From NCBI GenBank assembly GCA_023431725.1, contig JAEYVN010000046.1, positions 1 to 10,471 on the forward strand: a stretch of DNA of 10,471 bases, in the 5' to 3' direction. Below, piece after piece: positions 1-6,474 of this stretch (position 1 is its first letter; each line of letters starts with the position of its first letter). Source of the stretch: Pseudomonadota bacterium (GTDB lineage Bacteria > Pseudomonadota > Alphaproteobacteria > Rhizobiales > Xanthobacteraceae). A model generated the notes under the pieces. It saw only the letters and a list, made by a program, of their open reading frames with translations, did no database searches and had not been told where the DNA came from. Both the position numbers and the translations under genes were made by a program.

Positions 1-594
1 CCACCGCCCTTCGTGAATATCGAACAGCAGCGTGCGCGCAGCATTGGTGGCATCGGTTGCGTGAACGCGGCCGTTCGTGAGACGCCAGATCAGGAATGTA
101 TCGACAGTACCGAAGGCGAGCCGACCCGTTTGCGCCATCGCACGCGCGCCATCGACGTGATCGAGGATCCAGGCGATCTTGGTAGCGGAGAAATATGGAT
201 CGAGAAGAAGGCCCGTACGCGCGGAGATCATCGCCTCGTGTCCCGCATCGCGGAGCGCTTTGCAGACATCATCGGTGCGGCGATCTTGCCAGACGACCGC
301 ATGATGGATCGGCTGGCCGGTAACGCGATCCCAGATCAGCGTTGTCTCGCGCTGGTTGGTGATGCCGATCGCGGCGATATCCTTTGCCGCAAGCCCGGCC
401 TGTTTCAGCGCCGCTTGCGTGGTTGTAACAACGCTCGACCAGATCGCTTCCGGATCGTGCTCCACCAAGCCCGAGGCCGGATAGATTTGCGGGAATTCCT
501 GCTGCGCACTGGCAAGCGGATTGAGCGCCGCATCGAACACGATGGCGCGGCTCGACGTAGTGCCCTGATCGATCGCGAGGATGGCAGACGTCAT
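1..594 (-). CDS. glpK: Glycerol kinase, N-terminal 198 residues (cut by window edge)
   Basis: Phosphorylates glycerol to sn-glycerol-3-phosphate with ATP in the cytoplasm, the entry step of glycerol catabolism. Reading down from the ATG at 594 the frame is open to base 1, giving 198 of the usual ~500 residues, so only the first FGGY-kinase lobe is seen. Family hallmarks are the phosphate-binding start [15 protein letters not shown] (residues 7-21), [12 protein letters not shown] (from 79; R82 and E83 match the glycerol-binding Arg/Glu pair of E. coli GlpK), [11 protein letters not shown] (from 99) and [11 protein letters not shown] (Y134 matches the glycerol-contacting Tyr). The start lies 3 bp after the glpD stop with only a weak AAAAG upstream, so translation is probably coupled to glpD. 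The remaining ~300 residues lie outside the window, so intactness cannot be judged. Confidence 0.97.
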   Translation of the reverse strand, partial: MTSAILAIDQGTTSSRAIVFDAALNPLASAQQEFPQIYPASGLVEHDPEAIWSSVVTTTQAALKQAGLAAKDIAAIGITNQRETTLIWDRVTGQPIHHAVVWQDRRTDDVCKALRDAGHEAMISARTGLLLDPYFSATKIAWILDHVDGARAMAQTGRLAFGTVDTFLIWRLTNGRVHATDATNAARTLLFDIHEGRW

Positions 595-597
595 CTT

Positions 598-2097
598 TTA
601 TACCGCGGCTTTCAGTGCGACATGCTGCGTCATAAAGTGTTCCAGCGCCGTTCGTTCGGCTTCGGAGAACCGCAGGCCGAGTTTGCTCCGTCGCCAGAGC
701 ACGTCGTTGGTATCCACGGCCCATTCCCGCGTCATAAGATAGCGCACTTCAACTTCAGTCAGGTCTGCGCCGAAGCACAGGCCAAGATCCTCATATTTTC
801 TTGCCTTGCCAAGCACGTCGCTCGCGCGCGTACCATAGGCGCGGATGAGCCTCAGCGCATGATCCTCAGCGAGAAAAGGCCAGCGGCCACGCAAGTGCGT
901 CACCTGCGCGTCGATCGCATCATAAGGAAACTTGCCGCCGGGCAGCGGCGCCGTCGCCGTCCACGGCACCGTGGGCCCGAAGATACTGGAGAGCTTCTTC
1001 ATCGCCGCTTCGGCGAGCTTGCGATAGGTCGTGATCTTGCCGCCATAGACCGACAGCAGCGGCGCGTGACCAGAGTTCTTGTCGTAGTCGAGATGATAAT
1101 CGCGCGTGACCTCTTCCGGCTTTTTCGATCCATCGTCGTAGAGCGAGCGCACACCGGCGAAAGACCGCACGACATCGGCCGGCGTCACGGGATTGCGGAA
1201 ATGACGTGAGGCCGTCTCGCACAGATAGGCGATCTCCTCGGCTGACGGCGCGGCGATGGCAGGATCGCCGGTGAAGTTCTCATCGGTCGTACCGACCAAC
1301 GTGAAGTCGCTCTCATAGGGTATCGCGAAGACGACGCGACGATCCGGATTTTGGAAGATGTAGGCAGTGTCGTGCGCGAACAGCCGCGGCACGGCGATAT
1401 GGCTACCCTTGACGAGGCGGACGCGCGATGGCCCGTCGTTGCGGATCACCGTCTGGGCGACGGAGCCGACCCAGGGTCCCGCGGCATTGATCAGCACTCG
1501 CGCGGTGACGGTCTCACGAACGCCGCGCGCTTCCAGCGTCAGCCGCCAGACATCACCGCGCTCGGCACGCACGCATCTCGTGCGGGTGCGGATGACCGCA
1601 CCACGTTCGACAGCATCCAGTGCGTTCAGAACGACGAGGCGCGCGTCGTCGACCCAGCAATCCGAATAGAGATAGCCGCATTTGCTGGCCCGCTTCAGCG
1701 GCTCGCCCAGAGCATCATGCGTAAGATCGACCGTCTGCGTTGGGGGAAGGATCCTGCGACCCCCGAGATGGTCGTAGAGGAACAGGCCCAGGCGCACCAG
1801 CAGCGGCGACCGGATCTCCGGCTGCTGCGGCAGCAGAAAGCGCATGGGCCGGATGATATGCGGCGCATTGCGCAGGAGCACCTCACGCTCCTTGAGCGCC
1901 TCGCGCACCAGCAGGAACGCGCCATGTTCGAGATAGCGGAGGCCACCGTGTATCAGCTTGGTGGATGCGGACGAGGTGCCGGAGGCGAGGTCCGCCTGCT
2001 CAACCAGCAGCACGCGCAGGCCCCTGCCCGTGGCGTCACGGGCAATTCCCGCACCATTGATGCCCCCGCCGATGATGGCGAGATCAAATTCAGCCAT
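598..2097 (-). CDS. glpD: Aerobic glycerol-3-phosphate dehydrogenase (FAD-dependent)
   Basis: Oxidises glycerol-3-phosphate to dihydroxyacetone phosphate at the inner face of the cytoplasmic membrane and passes electrons to quinone. The 499 residues match the usual ~500 of GlpD. The FAD-binding Rossmann motif IIGGGINGAGIARDA is at 8-22, followed by the family segment SGTSSASTKLIHGGLRYLEH (39-58). GTTDENF lies at 269-275, and AGVRSL contains R317, equivalent to the substrate-binding Arg of E. coli GlpD. The C-terminal DAO_C domain (about 390-499) ends with the typical REWAVDTNDVLWRRSKLGL. The ATG at 2097 has a good AGGGA ribosome site (GAAGGGAACAG before the ATG). It is the first gene of the operon with glpK and is transcribed divergently from the amidotransferase gene at 2257. 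No frameshift or missing key residue was seen. Confidence 0.97.
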   Translation of the reverse strand: MAEFDLAIIGGGINGAGIARDATGRGLRVLLVEQADLASGTSSASTKLIHGGLRYLEHGAFLLVREALKEREVLLRNAPHIIRPMRFLLPQQPEIRSPLLVRLGLFLYDHLGGRRILPPTQTVDLTHDALGEPLKRASKCGYLYSDCWVDDARLVVLNALDAVERGAVIRTRTRCVRAERGDVWRLTLEARGVRETVTARVLINAAGPWVGSVAQTVIRNDGPSRVRLVKGSHIAVPRLFAHDTAYIFQNPDRRVVFAIPYESDFTLVGTTDENFTGDPAIAAPSAEEIAYLCETASRHFRNPVTPADVVRSFAGVRSLYDDGSKKPEEVTRDYHLDYDKNSGHAPLLSVYGGKITTYRKLAEAAMKKLSSIFGPTVPWTATAPLPGGKFPYDAIDAQVTHLRGRWPFLAEDHALRLIRAYGTRASDVLGKARKYEDLGLCFGADLTEVEVRYLMTREWAVDTNDVLWRRSKLGLRFSEAERTALEHFMTQHVALKAAV

Positions 2098-2133
2098 CTG
2101 TTCCCTTCGTCGCGCCTTGAACCGGTAACATTT

Positions 2134-2161
2134 TTTTTAGGATGTGAGCAGGGCGTCACAA
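2134..2161 (-). promoter_or_regulatory. Candidate glpD promoter with TGTGA-N8-TCACA inverted repeat
   Basis: On the minus strand, TTGTGA (2161-2156) and TAAAAA (2139-2134) are separated by 16 bp, each matching 4 of 6 consensus bases of a sigma-70-type promoter. This would leave a leader of about 30 nt before the glpD ATG. The same stretch holds TGTGA and TCACA half-sites as 5-bp inverted arms (2143-2147 and 2156-2160) with 8 bp between them, overlapping the -35 and spacer. That position suits a repressor. The arms resemble CRP/FNR-type half-sites, but the spacing is 8 rather than 6, so the bound protein is unknown. GlpR-type control is another possibility for glp operons. Confidence 0.3.
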
Positions 2162-2207
2162 AATCGGACCGCCAGGCGATCCGTCTCGCAAATTGGCCTT
2201 AAACCCC

Positions 2208-2215
2208 TATATAAA
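2208..2215 (+). promoter_or_regulatory. Possible -10 element for the amidotransferase-SDR pair
   Basis: TATATAAA stands out in an otherwise GC-rich divergent region, 41-49 bp before the ATG at 2257, so it could be a -10 box giving a leader of about 35 nt. No convincing -35 lies 16-18 bp upstream; TTGGCC at 2193 is too close. A weak call, made from composition and position only. Confidence 0.22.
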
Positions 2216-2256
2216 CGGTTGGTCTGCCCCAGTCGCAGGCTGAACTTGGATTAGCG

Positions 2257-3123
2257 ATGTCTTCCCCCCGCCTGCTTGTGATCGAGGGTAATACTGCCGA
2301 CGGACGTGCTTTGCTGAAAGCCGCCGGCGGCGAGGCACCGAGCGAGGGTTACGCCAACCTGCTGCGCGAATTCCTGCCGCAGGCGATTATCGACATCTGT
2401 TATCCAGCCGATCCCGGCGCCAACCTCCCCGATGCATCCGGCCTCGAATCCTATGATGGCGTCGCCATCACCGGCTCGGCTCTGCATGTCTATGATCGCG
2501 GCCCGCATATCGAGCCGCAGATCGAGCTGGCGCGTGCGGTGTTCGAAAGTTCGACACCGCTGTTCGGAAGCTGCTGGGGCCTTCAGATCATCACCACAGC
2601 CGCCGGCGGCAGCGTGCGACGCAATCCGAAGGGCCGTGAGATCGGCTTCGGCCGCCGCATTCGTCTGACGAATGCCGGGCGCGGGCACCCCATCTTTGCC
2701 GGCAAGGACGAAGTCTTCGACGCCGTCACCATCCATCTCGACGAGGTGGAGACGCTGGCCCCGAACCAGCGGGTGCTGGCGATGAACGCAGTTTCCGGCG
2801 TGCAGGCCGCCGAAGTGCAGGTCAACGGCTGCACCGCCTGGGGCGTGCAATATCACCCCGAATATACACTGGCCGATATCGCCGCGAGCTTTCGCCGCCA
2901 TGGCAAGCGCCTGATCGAGGAACGCTTCTTCAACGACAATGACGAGGTGCTCGACTATTCGACCAATGTCGCGACGTTGAAGGCGAAGCCGCATGACAAG
3001 CCGTTGGCCTGGAAGCTCGGCCTGGACTCGACAGTCCTCGACAAGAACTTCCGAACGCGCGAAATTCGCAACTGGGTCCATCATCAGGTGCTGCCGACGC
3101 GCAGCAAGCGCGGACGGGAGTGA
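2257..3123 (+). CDS. Class I glutamine amidotransferase-like protein (GuaA N-domain type)
   Basis: A 288-residue protein with a class I (triad) glutamine amidotransferase fold, as in the N-terminal half of GMP synthetase (COG0518-like). The nucleophile elbow FGSCWGLQI (103-111) carries C106, and GVQYHPEYT (196-204) supplies the predicted partners H200 and E202, so the glutaminase triad is complete. GVAITGS (68-74) fits the conserved strand before the oxyanion region. There is no synthetase or ammonia-acceptor domain; about 60 residues after the triad form a charged, unassigned tail. Ammonia may be delivered to a separate partner, or the protein may be a stand-alone hydrolase for a gamma-glutamyl compound; neither is shown. 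The stop is 3 bp before the SDR start, so the two are very likely one operon. The ATG has only GGA nearby as a ribosome site. Substrate unknown. Confidence 0.88.
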   Translation: MSSPRLLVIEGNTADGRALLKAAGGEAPSEGYANLLREFLPQAIIDICYPADPGANLPDASGLESYDGVAITGSALHVYDRGPHIEPQIELARAVFESSTPLFGSCWGLQIITTAAGGSVRRNPKGREIGFGRRIRLTNAGRGHPIFAGKDEVFDAVTIHLDEVETLAPNQRVLAMNAVSGVQAAEVQVNGCTAWGVQYHPEYTLADIAASFRRHGKRLIEERFFNDNDEVLDYSTNVATLKAKPHDKPLAWKLGLDSTVLDKNFRTREIRNWVHHQVLPTRSKRGRE

Positions 3124-3126
3124 CGA

Positions 3127-3807
3127 TTGGATTTCGCCGGACGAAGCGTTGTCGTGACTGGCGGGACTGGCGCCCTCGGCAATGCTGTCGTCGATGCCCT
3201 GATCGCACATAACGCGGTCTGCCACGTGCCCACCCGCGCCAGCGACGACACCAGTCCGCAGCGACAGGGCCTGCGCCTCTATCCAGGGGTCGAACTCGCC
3301 GATCAGGATCAGGTCGATGCGTTTTATGCCAAGGTCGGTCCCATCTGGGCCTCCATCCATCTCGCCGGCGGCTTCGCGGCCAAGCCGATCGCAAAGGCCG
3401 GCAAGGCCGATCTGCTGGCTCAGCTCGACACCAATATCGTCAGCTGTTTCCTGTGTTGCCGTGCCGCTCTTGCGGGGATGCCCCAAGGCGGCCGCATCGT
3501 GAATGTCGCGGCCCGGCCGGCGCTGGAGCCGCGCACCGGCGCCGGCATGACCGCCTATACAATAGCCAAATCCGGGGTCGCGGCACTGACGCAGGCACTG
3601 GCGGAAGAAGTGGCCAGGGACGGTGTTCTTGTGAATGCGGTCGCCCCGTCGATCATGGACACGCCTGCCAACCGTAAAGCGATGCCAAAAGCCGATCATA
3701 CCCTGTGGCCGACAGTCGAAGAGGTCGCTGCAACGATCCTCTTCCTCGCATCGCCGGACAATCGTGTCACACGGGGCGCCATTGTGCCGGTTTATGGACG
3801 GTCCTAA
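3127..3807 (+). CDS. SDR-family NAD(P)-dependent oxidoreductase with atypical active site
   Basis: A 226-residue classical-size short-chain dehydrogenase/reductase with a Rossmann fold. The cofactor motif TGGTGALG is at 11-18, HLAGG (78-82) takes the place of the usual NAG, N103 is the likely structural Asn, and YTIAK (144-148) gives the catalytic Tyr and Lys. The catalytic Ser is not where expected: strand RIVNVAARPALEPRTG (from 123) has Ala-Ala (128-129) where classical members have Ser-Ser, and the segment to Tyr is two residues longer. VAPSIMDTPANR (172-183) is the usual post-catalytic loop. The start is TTG at 3127, chosen because GGGAG (3116-3120) sits 6 bp upstream and the resulting N-terminus MDFAGRSVVVTGG is normal for the family. 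The preceding amidotransferase gene ends 3 bp before it. Substrate unknown. Confidence 0.9.
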   Translation: MDFAGRSVVVTGGTGALGNAVVDALIAHNAVCHVPTRASDDTSPQRQGLRLYPGVELADQDQVDAFYAKVGPIWASIHLAGGFAAKPIAKAGKADLLAQLDTNIVSCFLCCRAALAGMPQGGRIVNVAARPALEPRTGAGMTAYTIAKSGVAALTQALAEEVARDGVLVNAVAPSIMDTPANRKAMPKADHTLWPTVEEVAATILFLASPDNRVTRGAIVPVYGRS

Positions 3808-3894
3808 TGGCCTTGGCTGATGCCCTTTCTTCATCTTCGTAACGGATAAGCCCCTGGCACAGCTTCGGGCACCAGAGACTTCATTGGAGGAGTT

Positions 3895-4731
3895 ATGACT
3901 TTGCTGACCTCGTTTTCGCGCATCACCGCCGTTTCCAGCCTTTCGGCCCTGCTGATGCTCAATCTGGCCGTCGCGCAACCTGCCGAAAAGCCGGCCGAGA
4001 AGCCGTATGAGCCAAGCGTCGGTCAGGACGGCAAAGACGTGATCTGGGTGCCGACGCCGCAGGCTCTGGTCGACAAGATGATGGAAATGGCCAAAGTGAC
4101 AGCCAAGGACAATCTCGTCGATCTTGGTTCGGGCGACGGCCGCACCGTCATCACTGCGGCCAAGCTTGGCGCCACCGCGCGCGGCCTTGAATACAATCCG
4201 AACATGGTCGCGCTGTCGCGCGCCAGCGCAGCCAAGGAAGGCGTGAGCGACAAGGCGACTTTCGAACAGGCCGATATCTTCGTCACCGATTTCTCGAAGG
4301 CCGACGTGGTGACCATGTTCCTGCTGACGAGCCTGAACGCAAAACTGCGGCCGACCATTCTCGACATGAAGCCGGGCACGCGCGTTGTCTCCAACACCTT
4401 CGACATGGGCGACTGGAAGGCCGACGAGGAAGCCGTCGTAACCGAAGGCTGCACGTCCTATTGCAAGGCCTATTTCTGGATCGTTCCGGCCAAGGTCGAT
4501 GGCACCTGGACGATGGACAAGGGTGAACTGGCGATCAAGCAGACCTTCCAGAACTTCACCGGCACCATCAAGAACGGCAACGTCGTCACGCCGGTCACCA
4601 ACGGCAAGCTGAAGGGCGACGAGATCACCTTCACCGCCGGCGGCACCGAATACACCGGCAAGGTCAACGGCACCACGATCGAAGGCACCACCAAGTCCGG
4701 CGAGAAGTGGCAGGCCAAGCGCGGCGCATAA
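3895..4731 (+). CDS. Exported class I SAM-methyltransferase-like protein, copy 1
   Basis: A 278-residue protein with a predicted signal peptide: a basic/polar start, a hydrophobic core over about 10-26, and an AVA|QP cleavage site after A27. The mature part begins with VIWVPTPQALVDKM (49-62), then motif I LVDLGSGDGRTVI (74-86), the acidic ribose-binding position E99 in GLEYNPNMV, and motif II around ADVVTMFLL (136-144). This arrangement resembles FAM173-type lysine methyltransferases. CTSYC (186-190) holds the protein's only cysteines. From about 204 a Gly/Asn/Thr-rich beta-strand tail (GTIKNGNV, NGKLKGDEI, YTGKVNGTTIEG) extends beyond the usual core. GGAGGAG at 3886-3892 is a strong ribosome site for this ATG. 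It is followed by a paralogue 64-76 bp downstream. The methyltransferase fold is clear; enzymatic activity and target outside the cytoplasm are unproven. Confidence 0.88.
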   Translation: MTLLTSFSRITAVSSLSALLMLNLAVAQPAEKPAEKPYEPSVGQDGKDVIWVPTPQALVDKMMEMAKVTAKDNLVDLGSGDGRTVITAAKLGATARGLEYNPNMVALSRASAAKEGVSDKATFEQADIFVTDFSKADVVTMFLLTSLNAKLRPTILDMKPGTRVVSNTFDMGDWKADEEAVVTEGCTSYCKAYFWIVPAKVDGTWTMDKGELAIKQTFQNFTGTIKNGNVVTPVTNGKLKGDEITFTAGGTEYTGKVNGTTIEGTTKSGEKWQAKRGA

Positions 4732-4807
4732 CCAGCAATTCGAAAACTTGTGACCCGGTTATTCCTGCTCAAACAGGCGTAAGCGGGATCAGGTCATGGA
4801 GAGATCA

Positions 4808-5635
4808 ATGTCCGCGCTGAAAAACTCTGTCCGACTCGCCACTGTGTCGTCCCTGTCCGTTGTCATTGCATTCAATGCCGCCATCGCGCAGCAACCCGCT
4901 CCCGCTTTCGAGCCGAAGGTCGGGCAGCGCGGCAAGGACGTGGTGTGGGTCCCGACCAACCAGAAGCTGGTCGACAGGATGCTCGACATGGCCAAGGTGA
5001 CGGCAAGCGATCACGTCATCGATCTCGGCTCGGGTGACGGTCGCACGGTGATCACGGCAGCCAAGCGCGGCGCCACCGCACAAGGCATCGAATACAATCC
5101 GGACATGGTGGAATTGTCGAAGAAAAACGCCGAGAAGGAAGCCGTCACCGCGAAAGCGACTTTCGAAAAGGCCGACCTCTTCGAGACAGACCTTTCGAAA
5201 GCCACCGTGATCACGATGTTCCTGTTGCCGAGCATCAATCTGAAACTGCGGCCCAAGCTGCTCGACTTGAAACCAGGCACGCGCGTCGTCTCGAACTCGT
5301 TCGATCTCGGCGAATGGACTGCCGACCAGACAGAATCCGTCAGCGACGACTGCACGTCGCATTGCACCGCCTATTTCTGGATCGTGCCGGCCAAGGTCGA
5401 GGGCACCTGGCAGACGCCGCAGGGCGAACTGAAGCTCGAACAGAAATACCAGGTGGTGAGCGGCACGCTGAAGAACGGCAATGTCATCGCGCCCGTGACC
5501 AACGGCAAGCTGACCGGCGACCAGATCGCCTTCACGGCCGCCGGCACGCGCTACACCGGCACGGTCAACGGCAACACCATCGAAGGCAAGAGCAACGCGG
5601 GCGGCAAGGAAGCCGACTGGAAGGCGACGAAGTAG
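4808..5635 (+). CDS. Exported class I SAM-methyltransferase-like protein, copy 2
   Basis: Tandem paralogue of the preceding gene, roughly two thirds identical by eye along the mature protein. The ATG at 4808 is preferred over the in-frame ATG at 4796. GGAGA (4798-4802) sits at good spacing before 4808, and the resulting 275-residue product starts directly with a signal peptide (hydrophobic about 9-26, cleavage AIA|QQ after A27). The same elements follow: VVWVPTNQKLVDRM (45-58), IDLGSGDGRTVI (71-82), E95 in GIEYNPDMV, ITMFLLPSINLKLRP (135-149), CTSHC (182-186, again the only two cysteines) and the beta-rich tail (GTLKNGNV, NGKLTGDQI, YTGTVNGNTIEG). Signal peptides and tails diverge more than the core. 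The gap to copy 1 shows no clear terminator or promoter, so the two are probably co-transcribed. Target unknown. Confidence 0.88.
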   Translation: MSALKNSVRLATVSSLSVVIAFNAAIAQQPAPAFEPKVGQRGKDVVWVPTNQKLVDRMLDMAKVTASDHVIDLGSGDGRTVITAAKRGATAQGIEYNPDMVELSKKNAEKEAVTAKATFEKADLFETDLSKATVITMFLLPSINLKLRPKLLDLKPGTRVVSNSFDLGEWTADQTESVSDDCTSHCTAYFWIVPAKVEGTWQTPQGELKLEQKYQVVSGTLKNGNVIAPVTNGKLTGDQIAFTAAGTRYTGTVNGNTIEGKSNAGGKEADWKATK

Positions 5636-5641
5636 TCGCTG

Positions 5642-5659
5642 AACGGTAACAACCGTTTT
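5642..5659 (+). terminator. Possible short hairpin terminator after the methyltransferase pair
   Basis: AACGGT-AACA-ACCGTT, six perfect base pairs with a four-base loop, starts 7 bp after the stop of copy 2 and runs into TTTT. The stem is only half GC and the T tract is short, so it would be a weak intrinsic terminator. The larger palindrome directly downstream may do the same job. Confidence 0.4.
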
Positions 5660-5730
5660 CCGCTCGTCCCCGCGAAGGCGGGGACCCAGATTCTCTTAGT
5701 CTGGATTCCCGCCTTCGTGGGAATGAGCGG
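5660..5730. repeat. REP-type palindromic repeat (31-bp imperfect inverted arms)
   Basis: Arm 5660-5690 and arm 5700-5730 are inverted copies matching at 26 of 31 positions around a 9-bp loop, and each arm contains its own smaller palindrome around GCGAAGGCGGG / CCCGCCTTCGTGGG. Three of the five mismatches become G-U pairs in a plus-strand transcript and the other two in a minus-strand transcript, so either RNA could fold. The conceptual translation gives the peptides IPTKAGIQ and WVPAFAGT, which I recognise from spurious genes predicted over dispersed repeats in many proteobacterial genomes. It lies between convergent genes, the usual place for REP elements, and may end transcription from both sides. 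Dispersal in this genome is inferred, since only one copy is present here. Confidence 0.8.
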
Positions 5731-5743
5731 GAGATAGTGGGGC

Positions 5744-6421
5744 TTACCCCGCCCCTTCCTCCAGCGCCGGCAAGGCGAATTGCGCAACGAGACCGCGCGC
5801 GCGGGCATCGACCACGCCAAGCGCGCGCAGTGACATCAGCGTCATTGTCTGCACCGCATCGCGGATGCGCGCCGCATCATCCTGCAGGTCGGGCGCCAGA
5901 GGCCCGATCAATCCCTCGAGCAAGGCACCGACCAGAGCCGGCGCGAGAAGATTGATGTCCTGCTGCTGCGGCAAATAGCCGGCCTGCATGGCGGCGGCGA
6001 TCCGCGTCCGCAATTCCTCTTCGAGCGTCCTGCGGTAGACCACACGCACCGCCTCGACCTCGGCATCGACCGGCTCGGCGATCACCGCCCACGCCAGACG
6101 GCGATTGCGCAGGGCCCGAACCGCGAAGGTGGCTATGCAGGCGGTCAGCGCCGACAGCGGTCCCGGTGCGGCTTTTGCCGCTTTGCGGATCGCGCCGATT
6201 TCGCGCTCCGACACATTGGCGACCAGCGCCGTGACCAGTTCCGTCTTCGACGGAAAATAGCGATAGACGGTGCCGGTGCCGATTCCGACCCGCTGGGCGA
6301 TCGGCGCCACCTGCACCGCCGCCATGCCGCCATCGGCCGCGGCGGCCCGCGCCGCTGTGACGATGGCCACGTGCCGGGCGGCCTGGCGGCGAATCACATT
6401 GTCGGTGCGGCGGTAAGGCAT
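5744..6421 (-). CDS. TetR-family transcriptional regulator
   Basis: A 225-residue DNA-binding repressor-type protein. The N-terminal helix-turn-helix is clear: VAPIAQRVGIGTGTVYRYF (38-56) followed by PSKTELV, the standard TetR signature. The remaining ~160 residues are helical, lack a recognisable specific ligand domain, and should bind a small molecule and form dimers. I place the start at the ATG at 6421. The longer frame would begin with TTG at 6457 and would place a palindromic operator candidate inside the coding region. There is no good ribosome site before 6421, so translation may be weak, coupled, or start at the GTG at 6445. It is the last gene of the NIPSNAP-ThDP enzyme-tetR run, 53 bp after the enzyme, and probably controls itself and perhaps that operon. 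Ligand unknown. Confidence 0.9.
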   Translation of the reverse strand: MPYRRTDNVIRRQAARHVAIVTAARAAAADGGMAAVQVAPIAQRVGIGTGTVYRYFPSKTELVTALVANVSEREIGAIRKAAKAAPGPLSALTACIATFAVRALRNRRLAWAVIAEPVDAEVEAVRVVYRRTLEEELRTRIAAAMQAGYLPQQQDINLLAPALVGALLEGLIGPLAPDLQDDAARIRDAVQTMTLMSLRALGVVDARARGLVAQFALPALEEGAG

Positions 6422-6424
6422 TGA

Positions 6425-6450
6425 ATGGAGTGAGCCATGATTCACTCCAT
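6425..6450. promoter_or_regulatory. Inverted repeat, candidate TetR operator
   Basis: ATGGAGTGA (6425-6433) and its exact complement TCACTCCAT (6442-6450) form perfect 9-bp arms around an 8-bp spacer, 3 bp upstream of the preferred tetR start. Length, symmetry and position fit an autoregulatory TetR operator. The repeat could also fold in RNA as a hairpin after the upstream enzyme gene, but it has no T tract, so a terminator is less likely. No second copy was seen before the NIPSNAP gene. Confidence 0.6.
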
Positions 6451-6474
6451 CCGGCAATGGTTGTCTATGGCCTC

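Noticed and set aside
13..1209. Long plus-strand open frame (398 codons) opposite glpK and glpD
   Set aside because: It lies antisense to two clearly recognised genes, has no family resemblance, and its Arg/His-rich composition is typical of the reverse strand of GC-rich genes.
2251..3978. 575-codon minus-strand open frame
   Set aside because: It is antisense to the amidotransferase and SDR genes and shows no recognisable domain.
4764..4777. CCTG-CTCAAA-CAGG hairpin between the methyltransferase genes
   Set aside because: Only four base pairs and no T tract; too weak to call a terminator or attenuator.
5551..5820. Small minus-strand frame with peptides IPTKAGIQ and WVPAFAGT
   Set aside because: A well-known spurious product of palindromic repeats; it overlaps the REP element and the ends of two real genes.
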